Assembly: GCA_045531905.1 (NCBI GenBank) | Contig: JAZSEY010000006.1 | Location: 124,001 to 188,000, forward strand | Reading direction: 5' to 3' | Source: RGIG6919 sp045531905 | Lineage (GTDB): Bacteria; Bacillota; Clostridia; Lachnospirales; Lachnospiraceae | DNA length: 64,000 nt | Part shown: positions 8,933 through 17,888 of the stretch, one piece after another | Position numbering within the stretch: the stretch's first letter is position 1 | Layout: every line of letters starts with the position of its first letter | Notes under the pieces: generated by a model | What the model was told of the DNA's origin: nothing | The model's input: only the letters and a program-made list of their open reading frames with translations | Databases searched by the model: none | Position numbers and translations under genes: made by a program

Positions 8933-10496
8933 AGAGTTTACATTTCAATATCCCGGTGAAGAGAAAAATGCGATTCAGAATGTGAATTTAGACTTTTTAG
9001 AAGGCCATTTTTATGTGATATGTGGCTTATCTGGGAGCGGAAAAAGCACATTGCTTAGGTGTTTAAAACCAGCTTTAGCACCAAATGGAAATTGTTCTGG
9101 TGAGATTTATTATCAAGGCGTGGATATTAAGGACGTTGAAGCGAAGAAACTTGCCTGTGAGATTGGATTTTTATTGCAGGATGCAGATGCTCAGCTTGTT
9201 ACGGATACTGTGTGGCATGAATTGGCGTTTGCTTTGGAAAATTTGAATTATCCTACCGGTCAAATGAAGGCCAGAATTGCTGAGACGGTGGCTTGCTTTG
9301 GTTTAGATAGCGTATTACATAAAAATGTGGATGATTTGTCCGGTGGGCAGAAGCAGTTGGTAAATTTGGCAGCACTCATGGCTCTGTCACCTAAGGTTTT
9401 GTTGTTAGATGAACCACTTGCGAAGCTGGATCCGGTTTCGGTATCGGCATTTATGTCTATATTACAACGGATACATCAGGAGTTTGGTGTTACTGTCATC
9501 ATGGTTGAACAGCGTTTGGACGCAGTTTTGCCATTTGCAACGGATGTGGTGTTGGTTGAAGATGGAATTATCACTGCGAATGCTCCAAAGACAGAGGTGT
9601 CTGAGCATATTGGTACAAGTGTATTAGTTGATGCGATGCCTGCACCATTTATCTTATCTAAAAAAACATCTCAAAACAGTGTATATACAGTGGCTGAAGG
9701 ACGTGCATTGCTAAATGAATATGTGAAAACACATCCCTTATCTAAGGAGCGACAGAATAAGGATAAGATAAAAGGTGAGTTATTACCGTTGATGAAAAAT
9801 GTGTGCTATCGTTATGATAGACATGGATTGAATGTGTTAAATAGCACAACTTTGACAGTCACCACGGGAAGCATCACGTCCATAGTAGGTGGTAATGGTA
9901 CTGGAAAAACAACGATTTTAAAGTTGTTGATTGGTGCGTTAAAACCGCAAAAAGGAAAAGTATTATATCATGGGCGTGTAGGGTATTTGCCTCAGGATGC
10001 AAAACTATTATTCATGCATGATACAATACAAGGCGAATTCCGTAATACTGCAACATCCGAAGAAGAGCAAAAACGATTGGAAGAATATATCACATTGTTT
10101 GATATACAATCTATTTTGAATAAGCATCCATATGATGTCAGTGGTGGCGAGATAGAGCGGGCGGCACTAGTGAAAGTGTTAATAAAAGTGCCTCAATTGT
10201 TATTGCTGGATGAACCGACAAATGGGTTAGATGTTGTCAGCAAAAGGCATTTGGCTGATGTGTTAAAAGAGCTTGCTAAGAAAGGAATCACCATATTGCT
10301 TGTTTCACATGATTTATCATTTTGTGCTGAAACGGCTGATACATGTGCAATGTTATTTGCAGGAGAAATCATTGAGCAAAAAGATACACATTCGTTTTTC
10401 AGCAACCAGCAGTTGTATACAACACAGGTAGCGAAAATGACAAGAGGGTTGTTGTCGGATTGTGTTACAGTGGATGATCTAATGCAGTATTTATAA
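8919..10496 (+). CDS. ECF transporter ATPase, two fused ABC domains
   Basis: 525 aa with two complete ABC cassettes. First: Walker A GLSGSGKST, Q-loop LLQDADAQLV, signature LSGGQKQL, Walker B LLLDEPLAKLDP, H-loop replaced by EQRLD. Second (from about residue 295): Walker A GGNGTGKTT, signature VSGGEIER, Walker B LLLDEPTNGLD and switch His in LVSHDLS. This matches fused EcfA-EcfA' dedicated to one transporter rather than a shared module. ATG 8919 is preceded by AGGGAGAA. The first domain lacks the usual switch histidine (Gln in its place), as in some ECF A domains. Confidence 0.88.
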   Translation: MFQIKEFTFQYPGEEKNAIQNVNLDFLEGHFYVICGLSGSGKSTLLRCLKPALAPNGNCSGEIYYQGVDIKDVEAKKLACEIGFLLQDADAQLVTDTVWHELAFALENLNYPTGQMKARIAETVACFGLDSVLHKNVDDLSGGQKQLVNLAALMALSPKVLLLDEPLAKLDPVSVSAFMSILQRIHQEFGVTVIMVEQRLDAVLPFATDVVLVEDGIITANAPKTEVSEHIGTSVLVDAMPAPFILSKKTSQNSVYTVAEGRALLNEYVKTHPLSKERQNKDKIKGELLPLMKNVCYRYDRHGLNVLNSTTLTVTTGSITSIVGGNGTGKTTILKLLIGALKPQKGKVLYHGRVGYLPQDAKLLFMHDTIQGEFRNTATSEEEQKRLEEYITLFDIQSILNKHPYDVSGGEIERAALVKVLIKVPQLLLLDEPTNGLDVVSKRHLADVLKELAKKGITILLVSHDLSFCAETADTCAMLFAGEIIEQKDTHSFFSNQQLYTTQVAKMTRGLLSDCVTVDDLMQYL

Positions 10497-10507
10497 GGAG
10501 TAATGAG

Positions 10508-11209
10508 ATGAAAAGCAAACAAAGGATATCAACATTTATAATTATAATATTTAGTGTTGTGATTCTATATCTTGCAACGATCAGAGAGGTAAATCAATAC
10601 TATTATCCTATGGCTATTGGTATGCTGTTACTATGGACAATCCTTTTTATTTTATCCTTTGAAAATAAAAAGCCACAGGCAAAGGAGGTTGTACTAATTG
10701 CAACTTTAAGTGCTTTGGCTGTGGTATCCAGAACGATATTTTTTATGGTGCCTTCCTTCAAACCGATGACTGCAATTATTATGCTTTCTGGTATTGCTTT
10801 GGGCGGTCACTATGGGTTCTTAATTGGCGCTATTAGTGGATTTGTGTCTAATTTTGTGTTTTCGCAAGGTCCATGGACCATTTGGCAAATGTTTGCCTGG
10901 GGGATGGTGGGTTGGCTATCCGGCATCCTTTTTTCTGGAACTAGAAGAAAATATGCGGACAAGCTTTGGATTTTGATTCTGTATGGATTTGTTGTGACAG
11001 TGTTTGTATATGGCATTATCATGGATACTCAATCCCTTTTGTTTATGCTGGGGAGAGCAAACTTAAACAGTATGTTAGGGGTATATCTTGCAGGATTGCC
11101 ATTTAATCTGGTACATGGAGCTTCCACTGCAATATTTACATTATTACTTGCTAAACTATTTCTGAAACAAATGAAACGCATTCAGAATAAATTCGGAATT
11201 CGGCCGTGA
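10508..11209 (+). CDS. ECF transporter substrate-binding (S) component, probably for cobalamin
   Basis: 233 aa, very hydrophobic with about six membrane helices, the fold of ECF S components; ALAVVSRTIFFMVPSFKPM near residue 75 and the glycine-rich GGHYGFLIGAISGFVSNF are typical of this class. S components bind the vitamin outside and deliver it on toppling. It is the last gene of the riboswitch operon (11 bp after the ATPase). Cobalamin or a precursor is inferred only from the riboswitch. Confidence 0.75.
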   Translation: MKSKQRISTFIIIIFSVVILYLATIREVNQYYYPMAIGMLLLWTILFILSFENKKPQAKEVVLIATLSALAVVSRTIFFMVPSFKPMTAIIMLSGIALGGHYGFLIGAISGFVSNFVFSQGPWTIWQMFAWGMVGWLSGILFSGTRRKYADKLWILILYGFVVTVFVYGIIMDTQSLLFMLGRANLNSMLGVYLAGLPFNLVHGASTAIFTLLLAKLFLKQMKRIQNKFGIRP

Positions 11210-11288
11210 ATAGGATAATCATTTTGGTTCATACTATAAATAATCATGTGTTTACTCCTTTGGGAGTTATAATTGGAGGTTATGTGGT

Positions 11289-12575
11289 ATGAAACGCTTG
11301 GAAATAGCAGATGTGCTTGCAAGAGAAATATTGGATTCCAGAGGAAATCCTACCGTGGAAGTTGAAATTGTATTAACAGATGGCACAATTGGACGTGCCT
11401 GTGTGCCATCAGGAGCATCCACTGGTTCCTACGAGGCTCATGAGCTGAGAGATGGAGAAAAAAGATACTTAGGACAGGGTGTTGAACGGGCAGTAACCAA
11501 TGTAAATACCCGTATTGCGGATAGGTTGATTGGTATGAATGCCTGTAATCAGGCAGCCATTGACAGATTGCTAATTGCTGCTGATGGAACAGAAAATAAG
11601 AGTAAATATGGAGCAAATGCCATTTTGGGTGTTTCGTTGGCTGTGGCAAAGGCTGCGGCAAATGGTCTGGGGCTTCCATTATATCGCTATATTGGTGGTG
11701 TCAATGCAAAGGTACTGCCTGTTCCAATGATGAATATCTTAAATGGTGGAAAACATGCGGATTCCACCGTAGATTTTCAGGAATTTATGATTGTGCCGGT
11801 TGGGGCTGATTCCATGAAGCATTGCTTGGAAATGGCTTGTGAAATCTATCACACTTTAAAGAAGATTTTGAAGAAAAAGGGATTATCCACCGGAGTTGGT
11901 GATGAAGGAGGCTTTGCGCCAGACCTTCCGAACACCTCCAGTGTATTGGATATTTTGGTGGAAGCCATTGAAGAAGCCGGATATAAGCCTGGTGAGGATA
12001 TTAAAATTGCAATGGACGCTGCGGCATCGGAATTATATGATGATAGATTAGAGCGATATTATTTCCCAGGTGAAAGTAAAATGATGGGAAAAGAAATTCA
12101 TCGTAATGCAGAAGAGATGGTACAGTATTACGAGGATTTGGTTAGCAGATATCCGATTTTTTCCATTGAGGATGGTCTTCATGAAAATGATATGAAGGGT
12201 TGGAAACTGCTGACATACAGATTAGGGGATAAAATTCAGTTGGTTGGTGACGATTTATTTGTTACCAATACAACTAGATTGAAAAAGGGTATTGAAGATG
12301 GAATTGCTAACTCCATTTTGATTAAGTTTAATCAGATAGGAACCTTAACGGAAACCTTAGATGCCATCGCTATGGCACGAAATGCCGGTTATACAGTTGT
12401 GATTTCTCATCGTTCTGGTGAAACAGAAGATGCCACCATTGCTGACCTGGCTGTGGCGGTCAATGCCGGACAAATTAAAACAGGGGCACCGGCTAGAAGT
12501 GACAGAACTGCAAAATATAACCAGCTTCTCCGTATTGAAGAAGAGTTAGGAAAGATTTCGGAATACCATTTTTAA
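11289..12575 (+). CDS. eno: Enolase
   Basis: 428 aa. Dehydrates 2-phosphoglycerate to phosphoenolpyruvate. Seen: LDSRGNPTVEVE, the mobile loop PSGASTGSYEA, GDEGGFAPDL, the metal ligands in MDAAASELY, IEDGL and GDDLFVTN, the catalytic Lys in IKFNQIGTLTE, and SHRSGETEDATIADLAV. It has a good AATTGGAGG site and completes the glycolytic set of this region. No clear terminator follows; the secG promoter lies 39 bp after the stop. Confidence 0.97.
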   Translation: MKRLEIADVLAREILDSRGNPTVEVEIVLTDGTIGRACVPSGASTGSYEAHELRDGEKRYLGQGVERAVTNVNTRIADRLIGMNACNQAAIDRLLIAADGTENKSKYGANAILGVSLAVAKAAANGLGLPLYRYIGGVNAKVLPVPMMNILNGGKHADSTVDFQEFMIVPVGADSMKHCLEMACEIYHTLKKILKKKGLSTGVGDEGGFAPDLPNTSSVLDILVEAIEEAGYKPGEDIKIAMDAAASELYDDRLERYYFPGESKMMGKEIHRNAEEMVQYYEDLVSRYPIFSIEDGLHENDMKGWKLLTYRLGDKIQLVGDDLFVTNTTRLKKGIEDGIANSILIKFNQIGTLTETLDAIAMARNAGYTVVISHRSGETEDATIADLAVAVNAGQIKTGAPARSDRTAKYNQLLRIEEELGKISEYHF

Positions 12576-12613
12576 AATGTGACAATTTGAGTGCAATATG
12601 TGATAAAAAATGA

Positions 12614-12642
12614 TTGAATTCCTAATTTTGTTATGTTATACT
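12614..12642 (+). promoter_or_regulatory. Promoter of secG-rnr-smpB
   Basis: TTGAAT (12614-12619), 17-bp spacer, TATACT (12637-12642). Confidence 0.7.
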
Positions 12643-12706
12643 ACGAAACAGTGGTGCGATAACATCGCATATGAATGAACAACAGATTGTTATTAGGAGG
12701 TTTATC

Positions 12707-12943
12707 ATGCGTATTGCAATAGAGATTTTAGTATTAGTTGTATGTGTAGTTTTAATTGGATTGGTATTGTCACAGGAAGGTAAGGACGCAGGTTTTGGCG
12801 CTGCATTAAGCGGTTCAACAGATTCTTACTGGGGAAAGAATAGAGGACGTTCTAAGGAAGGTATGGTAATTAAGGCAACAACTGCTATGTTGGTATTGCT
12901 TATGGTACTTTGCTTAGTATTAAGTTCTAAGTTATTTGTTTAA
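12707..12943 (+). CDS. secG: Preprotein translocase subunit SecG
   Basis: 78 aa with two membrane helices (about residues 3-20 and 54-75) joined by the Gly/Ser-rich loop QEGKDAGFGAALSGS, the hallmark of SecG, the non-essential SecYEG partner. ATG 12707 is chosen because AGGAGG lies just upstream; the frame is open to 12671. Order secG-rnr-smpB-ssrA is common in Firmicutes. Confidence 0.93.
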   Translation: MRIAIEILVLVVCVVLIGLVLSQEGKDAGFGAALSGSTDSYWGKNRGRSKEGMVIKATTAMLVLLMVLCLVLSSKLFV

Positions 12944-12951
12944 GAATTCAT

Positions 12952-12982
12952 GTGGCGGATATTGACATCCGCCACTTTTTTT
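12952..12982 (+). terminator. Terminator/attenuator between secG and rnr
   Basis: GTGGCGGAT / ATCCGCCAC stem, 6-nt loop, then seven T. It should reduce rnr-smpB transcription relative to secG. Confidence 0.88.
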
Positions 12983-13036
12983 ATGATGAGGCGCGTGCCA
13001 TTGTGTTTAAATAAAATGGCAAAGAGAGGAATTATT

Positions 13037-15172
13037 TTGAAGAAGAATTATGAAGAGAAAAAAGAATTATTGATGGATTTGTTCTCGAACCCAGGATATA
13101 AGCCTATGAAACAAAAAGAATTGTTATATTTGTTTCAGGTTGCTCCTAAGGACAAGGCTATTTTTGTGAAATTACTTGAGGATTTAATAGCAGAGGGAAA
13201 GATTATGGTATCTGCTAAGGGTAAATATAGTTTGTTATCCTCAGAATATATATGCGGTACTTTTATTGGTCACAAAAAAGGGTTTGGCTTCGTGGAAGTG
13301 GAAGGGGAAGAGGATGATATTTTTATTCCGGAGCATATGACGATGGGTGCACTTCACAATGATTTAGTGCTTTGTAAGATGACAAAAGAGAAAAATCATC
13401 GAACTGGGAAAACAGCAGAAGGTACCATTGTGAAGATTTTGAAGCACCAAATTACAGAATTAGTAGGCACCTACGAAAAGAGCAAGTCCTTTGGCTTTGT
13501 ATTGCCGGATAATCAAAAGTACAACAAAGATATTTTTATCTCCAAAAGCCATACCATGGGTGCAGTGAATGGTCAGAAGGTTGTTGTGCGTATTACTGAC
13601 TTTGGTGATGATAGAAGAAGTCCTGAAGGAGAGATAACGGAAATACTTGGTCATATATATGACCCTGGCGTAGACATTATGTCCATCGTGAGGGGCTATG
13701 ATTTGCCTGTGGCATTTCCTGATGCAGTTATGAAGTCTTTGGTTGACATTCCGGAAGAAGTAGATGGAAAAGAGATGGCAGGACGTGTGGATATCCGGCA
13801 TTTACCAACGGTTACCATTGATGGTGAAGATGCAAAGGATTTGGATGATGCTGTTACCATTCAGAGAAATGGCGATAATTATGAGTTAGGCGTGCATATT
13901 GCAGATGTTACGCATTATGTGACAGAGCATGCCCCACTGGATAAAGAAGCCTTAGAACGTGGCACTAGTGTATATTTGGTGGATAGAGTGATTCCAATGC
14001 TGCCACATAAGCTATCTAATGGCATATGTTCCCTGAATATGGGAGTTGACCGATTGGCTTTAAGTTGTTTTATGACGATTGATAAATCGGGCAATGTGAT
14101 TGGTCACAAGATTGCTGAGACTGTCATTCGCGTAGATGAAAGAATGTCCTACACAGATGTTAGTAATATCATTGAACACCACGACAAAGAAACCATGGAG
14201 CGATATGCTGATTATGTGGATATGTTTGAATTGATGTTGGAGTTATCTGATATATTAAGAGCAAAACGGGAAAAACGTGGTTCTGTTGATTTTGATTTCC
14301 CAGAAAGTAAGATTATATTAAATGAAAAGGGATTTCCTATAGAGATTGCTCCGTATGAGAGAAATCGAGCACATCTGATTATTGAAGACTTTATGCTGGC
14401 AGCCAATGAAACTGTGGCTGAGGATTATTTTTGGCAGGAGATTCCTTTTGAATATCGTACTCATGAGGCTCCAGACCCTGAAAAAATACAGGCGTTAACT
14501 GTTATGATGGAGAATTTTGGTTATTATTTTAAGGCCTCAAAGGAGAACGTGCATCCAAAGGAATTACAAAAACTTTTGGCTAAGATTGCAGGCTCGAAAG
14601 AGGAAGCGATGCTTAGTCGATTGACACTTCGCTCTATGAAACAGGCAAAGTACAGTACTGTATGCACAGGGCATTTTGGTTTGTCTACAAAGTATTATTG
14701 TCATTTTACTTCGCCAATCAGAAGATATCCTGATTTACAGATTCATCGTATTATTAAGGAAAATCTTCACGGAAAATTGGATGATAAGCGTATTTCTCAC
14801 TATGAAAAGCTGCTTCCAAAGGTGGCTGATGACAATTCAAAGAAGGAACGTCGCGCAGATGAGGCAGAACGTGATGTTGAAAAGTTGAAGAAGGCACAGT
14901 ACATGACAAAGCATATTGGCGAAGTATATGACGGCGTGATTTCCGGTGTGACAGCCTGGGGGTTATATGTTGAGCTGCCAAATACTGTCGAGGGCATGGT
15001 GCATGTGACCAATCTTGTCGATGATTATTACTACTTTGATGAGGAAAAGTATGCCATAATTGGCAGAGAGACCAAAAAGATGTATACTTTAGGTAGTCCT
15101 GTAACGATTGTGGTAGATCATGTCGATAAAATCAGAAGAACAATTGATTTTCTCCTGGTAGAGGACGAGTAG
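13037..15172 (+). CDS. rnr: Ribonuclease R
   Basis: 711 aa from TTG 13037. 3'-to-5' hydrolytic exoribonuclease that degrades structured RNA and, with tmRNA-SmpB, faulty mRNA. Order seen: N-terminal helix-turn-helix, cold-shock domains (GHKKGFGFVEVEGEEDDIF and SFGFVLPDN), RNB catalytic domain with IDGEDAKDLDDAVTI and HYCHFTSPIRRYPDL-like motif, and a C-terminal S1 domain (ISGVTAWGLYVELPNTVEG). The TTG start is favoured because AGAGAGGA is 6 bases upstream; ATG 13016 has no ribosome-binding site and the 12950 start lies within the terminator. Co-transcribed with smpB (10 bp apart). Confidence 0.93.
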   Translation: MKKNYEEKKELLMDLFSNPGYKPMKQKELLYLFQVAPKDKAIFVKLLEDLIAEGKIMVSAKGKYSLLSSEYICGTFIGHKKGFGFVEVEGEEDDIFIPEHMTMGALHNDLVLCKMTKEKNHRTGKTAEGTIVKILKHQITELVGTYEKSKSFGFVLPDNQKYNKDIFISKSHTMGAVNGQKVVVRITDFGDDRRSPEGEITEILGHIYDPGVDIMSIVRGYDLPVAFPDAVMKSLVDIPEEVDGKEMAGRVDIRHLPTVTIDGEDAKDLDDAVTIQRNGDNYELGVHIADVTHYVTEHAPLDKEALERGTSVYLVDRVIPMLPHKLSNGICSLNMGVDRLALSCFMTIDKSGNVIGHKIAETVIRVDERMSYTDVSNIIEHHDKETMERYADYVDMFELMLELSDILRAKREKRGSVDFDFPESKIILNEKGFPIEIAPYERNRAHLIIEDFMLAANETVAEDYFWQEIPFEYRTHEAPDPEKIQALTVMMENFGYYFKASKENVHPKELQKLLAKIAGSKEEAMLSRLTLRSMKQAKYSTVCTGHFGLSTKYYCHFTSPIRRYPDLQIHRIIKENLHGKLDDKRISHYEKLLPKVADDNSKKERRADEAERDVEKLKKAQYMTKHIGEVYDGVISGVTAWGLYVELPNTVEGMVHVTNLVDDYYYFDEEKYAIIGRETKKMYTLGSPVTIVVDHVDKIRRTIDFLLVEDE

Positions 15173-15182
15173 GAGGATAAAA

Positions 15183-15650
15183 ATGGCGAAAGAGCATGGA
15201 ACAAAATTGATTGCCAATAATAAAAAGGCGTATCATGATTATTTTATAGAAGACACATATGAAGCAGGTATTGCACTGGTAGGTACTGAAGTTAAGTCTT
15301 TGCGTATGGGACAGTGTAGTGTGAAGGAGGCATTTATCCGTATTGAAAAAGGGGAAGTATATGTATATCAAATGCATATAAATCCATACGAAAAGGGTAA
15401 TATATTTAACAAAGATCCTTTGCGCCCAAGAAAACTGTTGCTTCATAAGTACGAAATTGACAAATTATTAGGCAAAATTAAAGAAAAGGGTTATACTTTG
15501 GTACCGCTTAAGGTCTATTTTAAAAATAGTCTCGTAAAGGTTGAAATTGGCCTTGCAAGAGGTAAGAAACTTTACGATAAGCGGGAAAGTATTGCTAAAC
15601 ACGATCAGCAAAGAGAGATGCAGCGCGAGTTTAAGAATTCATTCAAATAA
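15183..15650 (+). CDS. smpB: SsrA-binding protein SmpB
   Basis: 155 aa. Binds tmRNA and brings it to stalled ribosomes. Seen: NKKAYHDYFIEDTYEAGI, GTEVKSLRMGQCSVKEAF, the HINPYEKGN motif, and the basic C-terminal tail that enters the mRNA channel (GKKLYDKRESIAKHD). AGGAGG precedes the ATG. The partner RNA is 470 bp downstream. Confidence 0.96.
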   Translation: MAKEHGTKLIANNKKAYHDYFIEDTYEAGIALVGTEVKSLRMGQCSVKEAFIRIEKGEVYVYQMHINPYEKGNIFNKDPLRPRKLLLHKYEIDKLLGKIKEKGYTLVPLKVYFKNSLVKVEIGLARGKKLYDKRESIAKHDQQREMQREFKNSFK

Positions 15651-15668
15651 TTTTTTTGAATTCAAGAC

Positions 15669-15697
15669 TTGTTCACATTTCTGTGTTATGCTAATAT
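15669..15697 (+). promoter_or_regulatory. Promoter upstream of the small membrane gene and ssrA
   Basis: TTGTTC (15669-15674), 17-bp spacer, TAATAT (15692-15697). It is the only clear promoter seen between smpB and ssrA. Confidence 0.55.
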
Positions 15698-15736
15698 ATA
15701 CAGAGTGATTTAGGAATACATTTGGAGGATAATGAC

Positions 15737-16120
15737 ATGAGTCAGGAAAAAGTTGATAAAAGAAAGTATGAGAAGTACCACAGAAAAGAGATTCAGAGAA
15801 AACAGAGAATTAAGACTACTGTTGCTACATTGGTTACCGTAGTGATTATTGGTATCATTATTGGTATTCCACTTGGCAGATTTATATATAATCAGATTCC
15901 AAAGACAGTTTCACCTAACACGTTGGATGCATGGGTTTCTGCCTATGTTACTGATTTGGAAGGCTATCCATTTGTACCGGAGTCAACAGAGGAGACTACC
16001 GGCGAGGATGCAACTGGTGAGGATAGTACAGTAGATGCGACAGATACAACTGACGCAACAGATGCTGCTTCTGAAGAGGATACAACAGAAGCAAGCACCA
16101 CCGATACAACAACAGAATAA
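15737..16120 (+). CDS. Small single-pass membrane protein with Thr/Asp/Glu-rich tail
   Basis: 127 aa, not recognised. A basic N-terminus (about 25 residues, KRKYEKYHRKEIQRKQRIK) is followed by one membrane helix (about 27-48) and an extracellular low-complexity tail rich in Thr, Asp and Glu. The ATG at 15737 is 8 bases after GGAGGA. The stop codon (16118-16120) is directly followed by the first base of tmRNA, so the two are probably on one transcript and ssrA is released by processing. No function can be assigned. Confidence 0.7.
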   Translation: MSQEKVDKRKYEKYHRKEIQRKQRIKTTVATLVTVVIIGIIIGIPLGRFIYNQIPKTVSPNTLDAWVSAYVTDLEGYPFVPESTEETTGEDATGEDSTVDATDTTDATDAASEEDTTEASTTDTTTE

Positions 16121-16462
16121 GGGGTTGTACTGGTTTCGACGGGGATTTAGAAGTAATGGAAGCCATCCGTGGACTAGGACCACGCTAAAACTTAGAATTA
16201 AAATTAAACGCAGACGAAAAGTTAGCGTACGCTGCCTAATGGCAGCTGTCTGACCTAGGGTTCCCACGCCTTAGGACCCAGGCATCATCTTTGTGGGGAA
16301 CTTCGTTACCTAAGCTTTGCGGTAAAGGAAGAATTATGAAGCTACTGTAATGCTCAGCTGGTTGGCGGGCGGTGTGTTGCAGGAATAAAAAAGCGTCAAC
16401 TGTGATGGGAGATGCCGTTATGGAAGAGTTTTCGGACAGGGGTTCGATTCCCCTCAGCTCCA
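16121..16462 (+). ncRNA. ssrA: tmRNA (SsrA)
   Basis: Starts GGGGTTGTACTGGTTTCGACGGGGAT (given in two parts: GGGGTTGTACTGG and TTTCGACGGGGAT), the conserved 5' tRNA-like half, and ends GGTTCGATTCCCCTCAGCTCCA with the T-loop and encoded CCA. A reading frame in the middle ends NADEKLAYAA then TAA, a typical degradation tag; the exact resume codon is not certain. Pseudoknot-forming repeats follow. Works with SmpB to free stalled ribosomes. A minus-strand frame over its 3' half is an artefact. Confidence 0.96.
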
Positions 16463-16533
16463 TTTGAATTCGAGAAGCAAAATTTCAGATGGAAGTTTGC
16501 TATAAATATAATCGTGTTTATAGTGTTTAACAA

Positions 16534-16562
16534 AAAGAACGGTTATTTAACCGTTCTTTTTT
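16534..16562. terminator. Terminator downstream of ssrA
   Basis: AAAGAACGGTT / AACCGTTCTTT with a 4-nt loop and T run; A-rich on the other side, so it may also serve the convergent minus-strand regulator. Confidence 0.88.
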
Positions 16563-16579
16563 GTTGGAATAATAACACC

Positions 16580-16828
16580 TTATTCTTTTCCTAATATCAA
16601 ATAATCACAAGTCACATCAAAAATGGTGCATAGAGCTTGAATTTCGATGTCAGTAACGTATCTTTTGTTAGTTTCAATTCTAGTGATAACATTTTTATCC
16701 ATATCATACCCTAATAATTGTAATTTTCTGGATAAGTCTCTTTGGGATAAATTATGTTGATTTCTCAAATTAATTAATCTTTCGCTTATTAAATTCTTTT
16801 CACCGGATACAGTACGAGGTTTTGGCAT
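16580..16828 (-). CDS. XRE-family helix-turn-helix regulator
   Basis: 82 aa, a single Cro/CI-type domain: LRNQHNLSQRDLSRKLQLLG then VITRIETNKRYVTDIEIQAL. Small stand-alone DNA-binding protein, likely a repressor. It is divergent from the membrane gene at 16955 and the space between holds a 20-bp inverted repeat covering both start regions, so autoregulation and control of the neighbour are likely. The ATG follows AAAGGAG. Confidence 0.85.
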   Translation of the reverse strand: MPKPRTVSGEKNLISERLINLRNQHNLSQRDLSRKLQLLGYDMDKNVITRIETNKRYVTDIEIQALCTIFDVTCDYLILGKE

Positions 16829-16846
16829 ACGTTTACTCCTTTCATT

Positions 16847-16922
16847 TTTGTCTCAGTTTTACAACCTTTTTGTTGATTTTACGAAAGATGTGTATTATAA
16901 TCGGTTGTAAAAGTGAGACAAA
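16847..16922. promoter_or_regulatory. Divergent promoter with a 20-bp inverted operator pair
   Basis: The site at 16847-16866 (TTTGTCTCAGTTTTACAACC) recurs inverted at 16903-16922 with one mismatch. Between them lies a sigma-A-type promoter for the rightward gene: TTGATT (16873-16878), 17 bp, TATAAT (16896-16901). The right operator covers the expected transcription start and the left one covers the leader of the regulator gene. Binding by the adjacent XRE protein is inferred. Confidence 0.75.
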
Positions 16923-16954
16923 AGTATTATTTAACGAAAGGAATGAAAGAATTT

Positions 16955-17866
16955 ATGGAAAGAACAGAACTTTTAAATAATTTATACGCTGTAAGAGACT
17001 TGATCGGTCGTATAATGCAGGAAAAAAGCACTTTAGATGAAATCTGTGATTCATATGAAGATTATCAGGAGGAATTAAATACTAAAGGAGTGCTAAATAA
17101 GGGAAAGGTCATTTTATCATGCGTTATGGTTGCCTATGCTTTAATATTGTTCATGAGACAACAATGGTTTTTCTTGTTTTGTATGGGGGCTTATGCTTAC
17201 TGTCGATCAAAAGGAAAGACAACCAGTAAAATTTATAAAATTTTAGATTTTATTTTTAAATTTCAAGCCTTTTGGCTCGTCTACGATTGTATTACATCTC
17301 CAGAAATAATTTCGTCATATATTACTTTGTTTGCTGTCGCGGGAATTATTTGTGCTGTAGTTATTAAAACCAAAAATAATAAGGTAAAAAGCGTAAATTC
17401 TATGATTGAAGAAAAGAATAACAATCTATATGCTCAGTATGCAGAACATCGTGAGATTTGTGACGAATATCAAAATGAATTGATTACAATGACTCAGGAT
17501 TGGTTTCCGCAAAGTTATCTGTCTGTTGACTGTATTGACTTTTTTATTTCTTCAATCGAAAACTGGAGAGCAGATGATTTTAAGGAATTAATTAATCTTT
17601 ATGAGCAAAAAATGCATAATCAAAGAATGGAAGAATTACAGAAAAAAGTTGTTCAGCAAAATAATCGGATGCTTAATCAGAACGAAGAATTGTTACGTCA
17701 ACAGAGAACTACAAATGTATTACAGATGTTCCAAATTGGACAACATGCTCAGACACATATGTTGTTACAACAGAATGCAAATAATCTATCTTCCATGCAA
17801 TACAATGCTTCAAGAGCAGCAAAAGCATTAGACAATATTAAATTTGAACTGACAAAGAATCAATAA
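16955..17866 (+). CDS. Membrane protein with coiled-coil tail, unknown function
   Basis: About 303 aa, not recognised. An N-terminal helix (ERTELLNNLYAVRDLIGRI) is followed by paired hydrophobic segments around residues 54-75 and 95-135, then a long hydrophilic region ending in a Gln/Asn-rich coiled coil (QKKVVQQNNRMLNQNEELLRQ). The start is uncertain: ATG 16955 is 13 bases after AAAGGA, ATG 16943 touches it, and GTG 16913 lies in the operator. It has its own promoter within the operator pair and is 22 bp before the secreted LRR gene, so the two are probably co-expressed. Confidence 0.6.
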   Translation: MERTELLNNLYAVRDLIGRIMQEKSTLDEICDSYEDYQEELNTKGVLNKGKVILSCVMVAYALILFMRQQWFFLFCMGAYAYCRSKGKTTSKIYKILDFIFKFQAFWLVYDCITSPEIISSYITLFAVAGIICAVVIKTKNNKVKSVNSMIEEKNNNLYAQYAEHREICDEYQNELITMTQDWFPQSYLSVDCIDFFISSIENWRADDFKELINLYEQKMHNQRMEELQKKVVQQNNRMLNQNEELLRQQRTTNVLQMFQIGQHAQTHMLLQQNANNLSSMQYNASRAAKALDNIKFELTKNQ

Positions 17867-17888
17867 TATGTAATAGGGGATGATGAGA

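Noticed and set aside
13016..13036. ATG start for RNase R
   Set aside because: No ribosome-binding site; TTG 13037 has AGAGAGGA at a good distance.
16236..16463. Minus-strand frame starting MELRGIEPLSEN
   Set aside because: It is the antisense of the tmRNA 3' half; this string is a well-known artefact of tRNA-like sequences.
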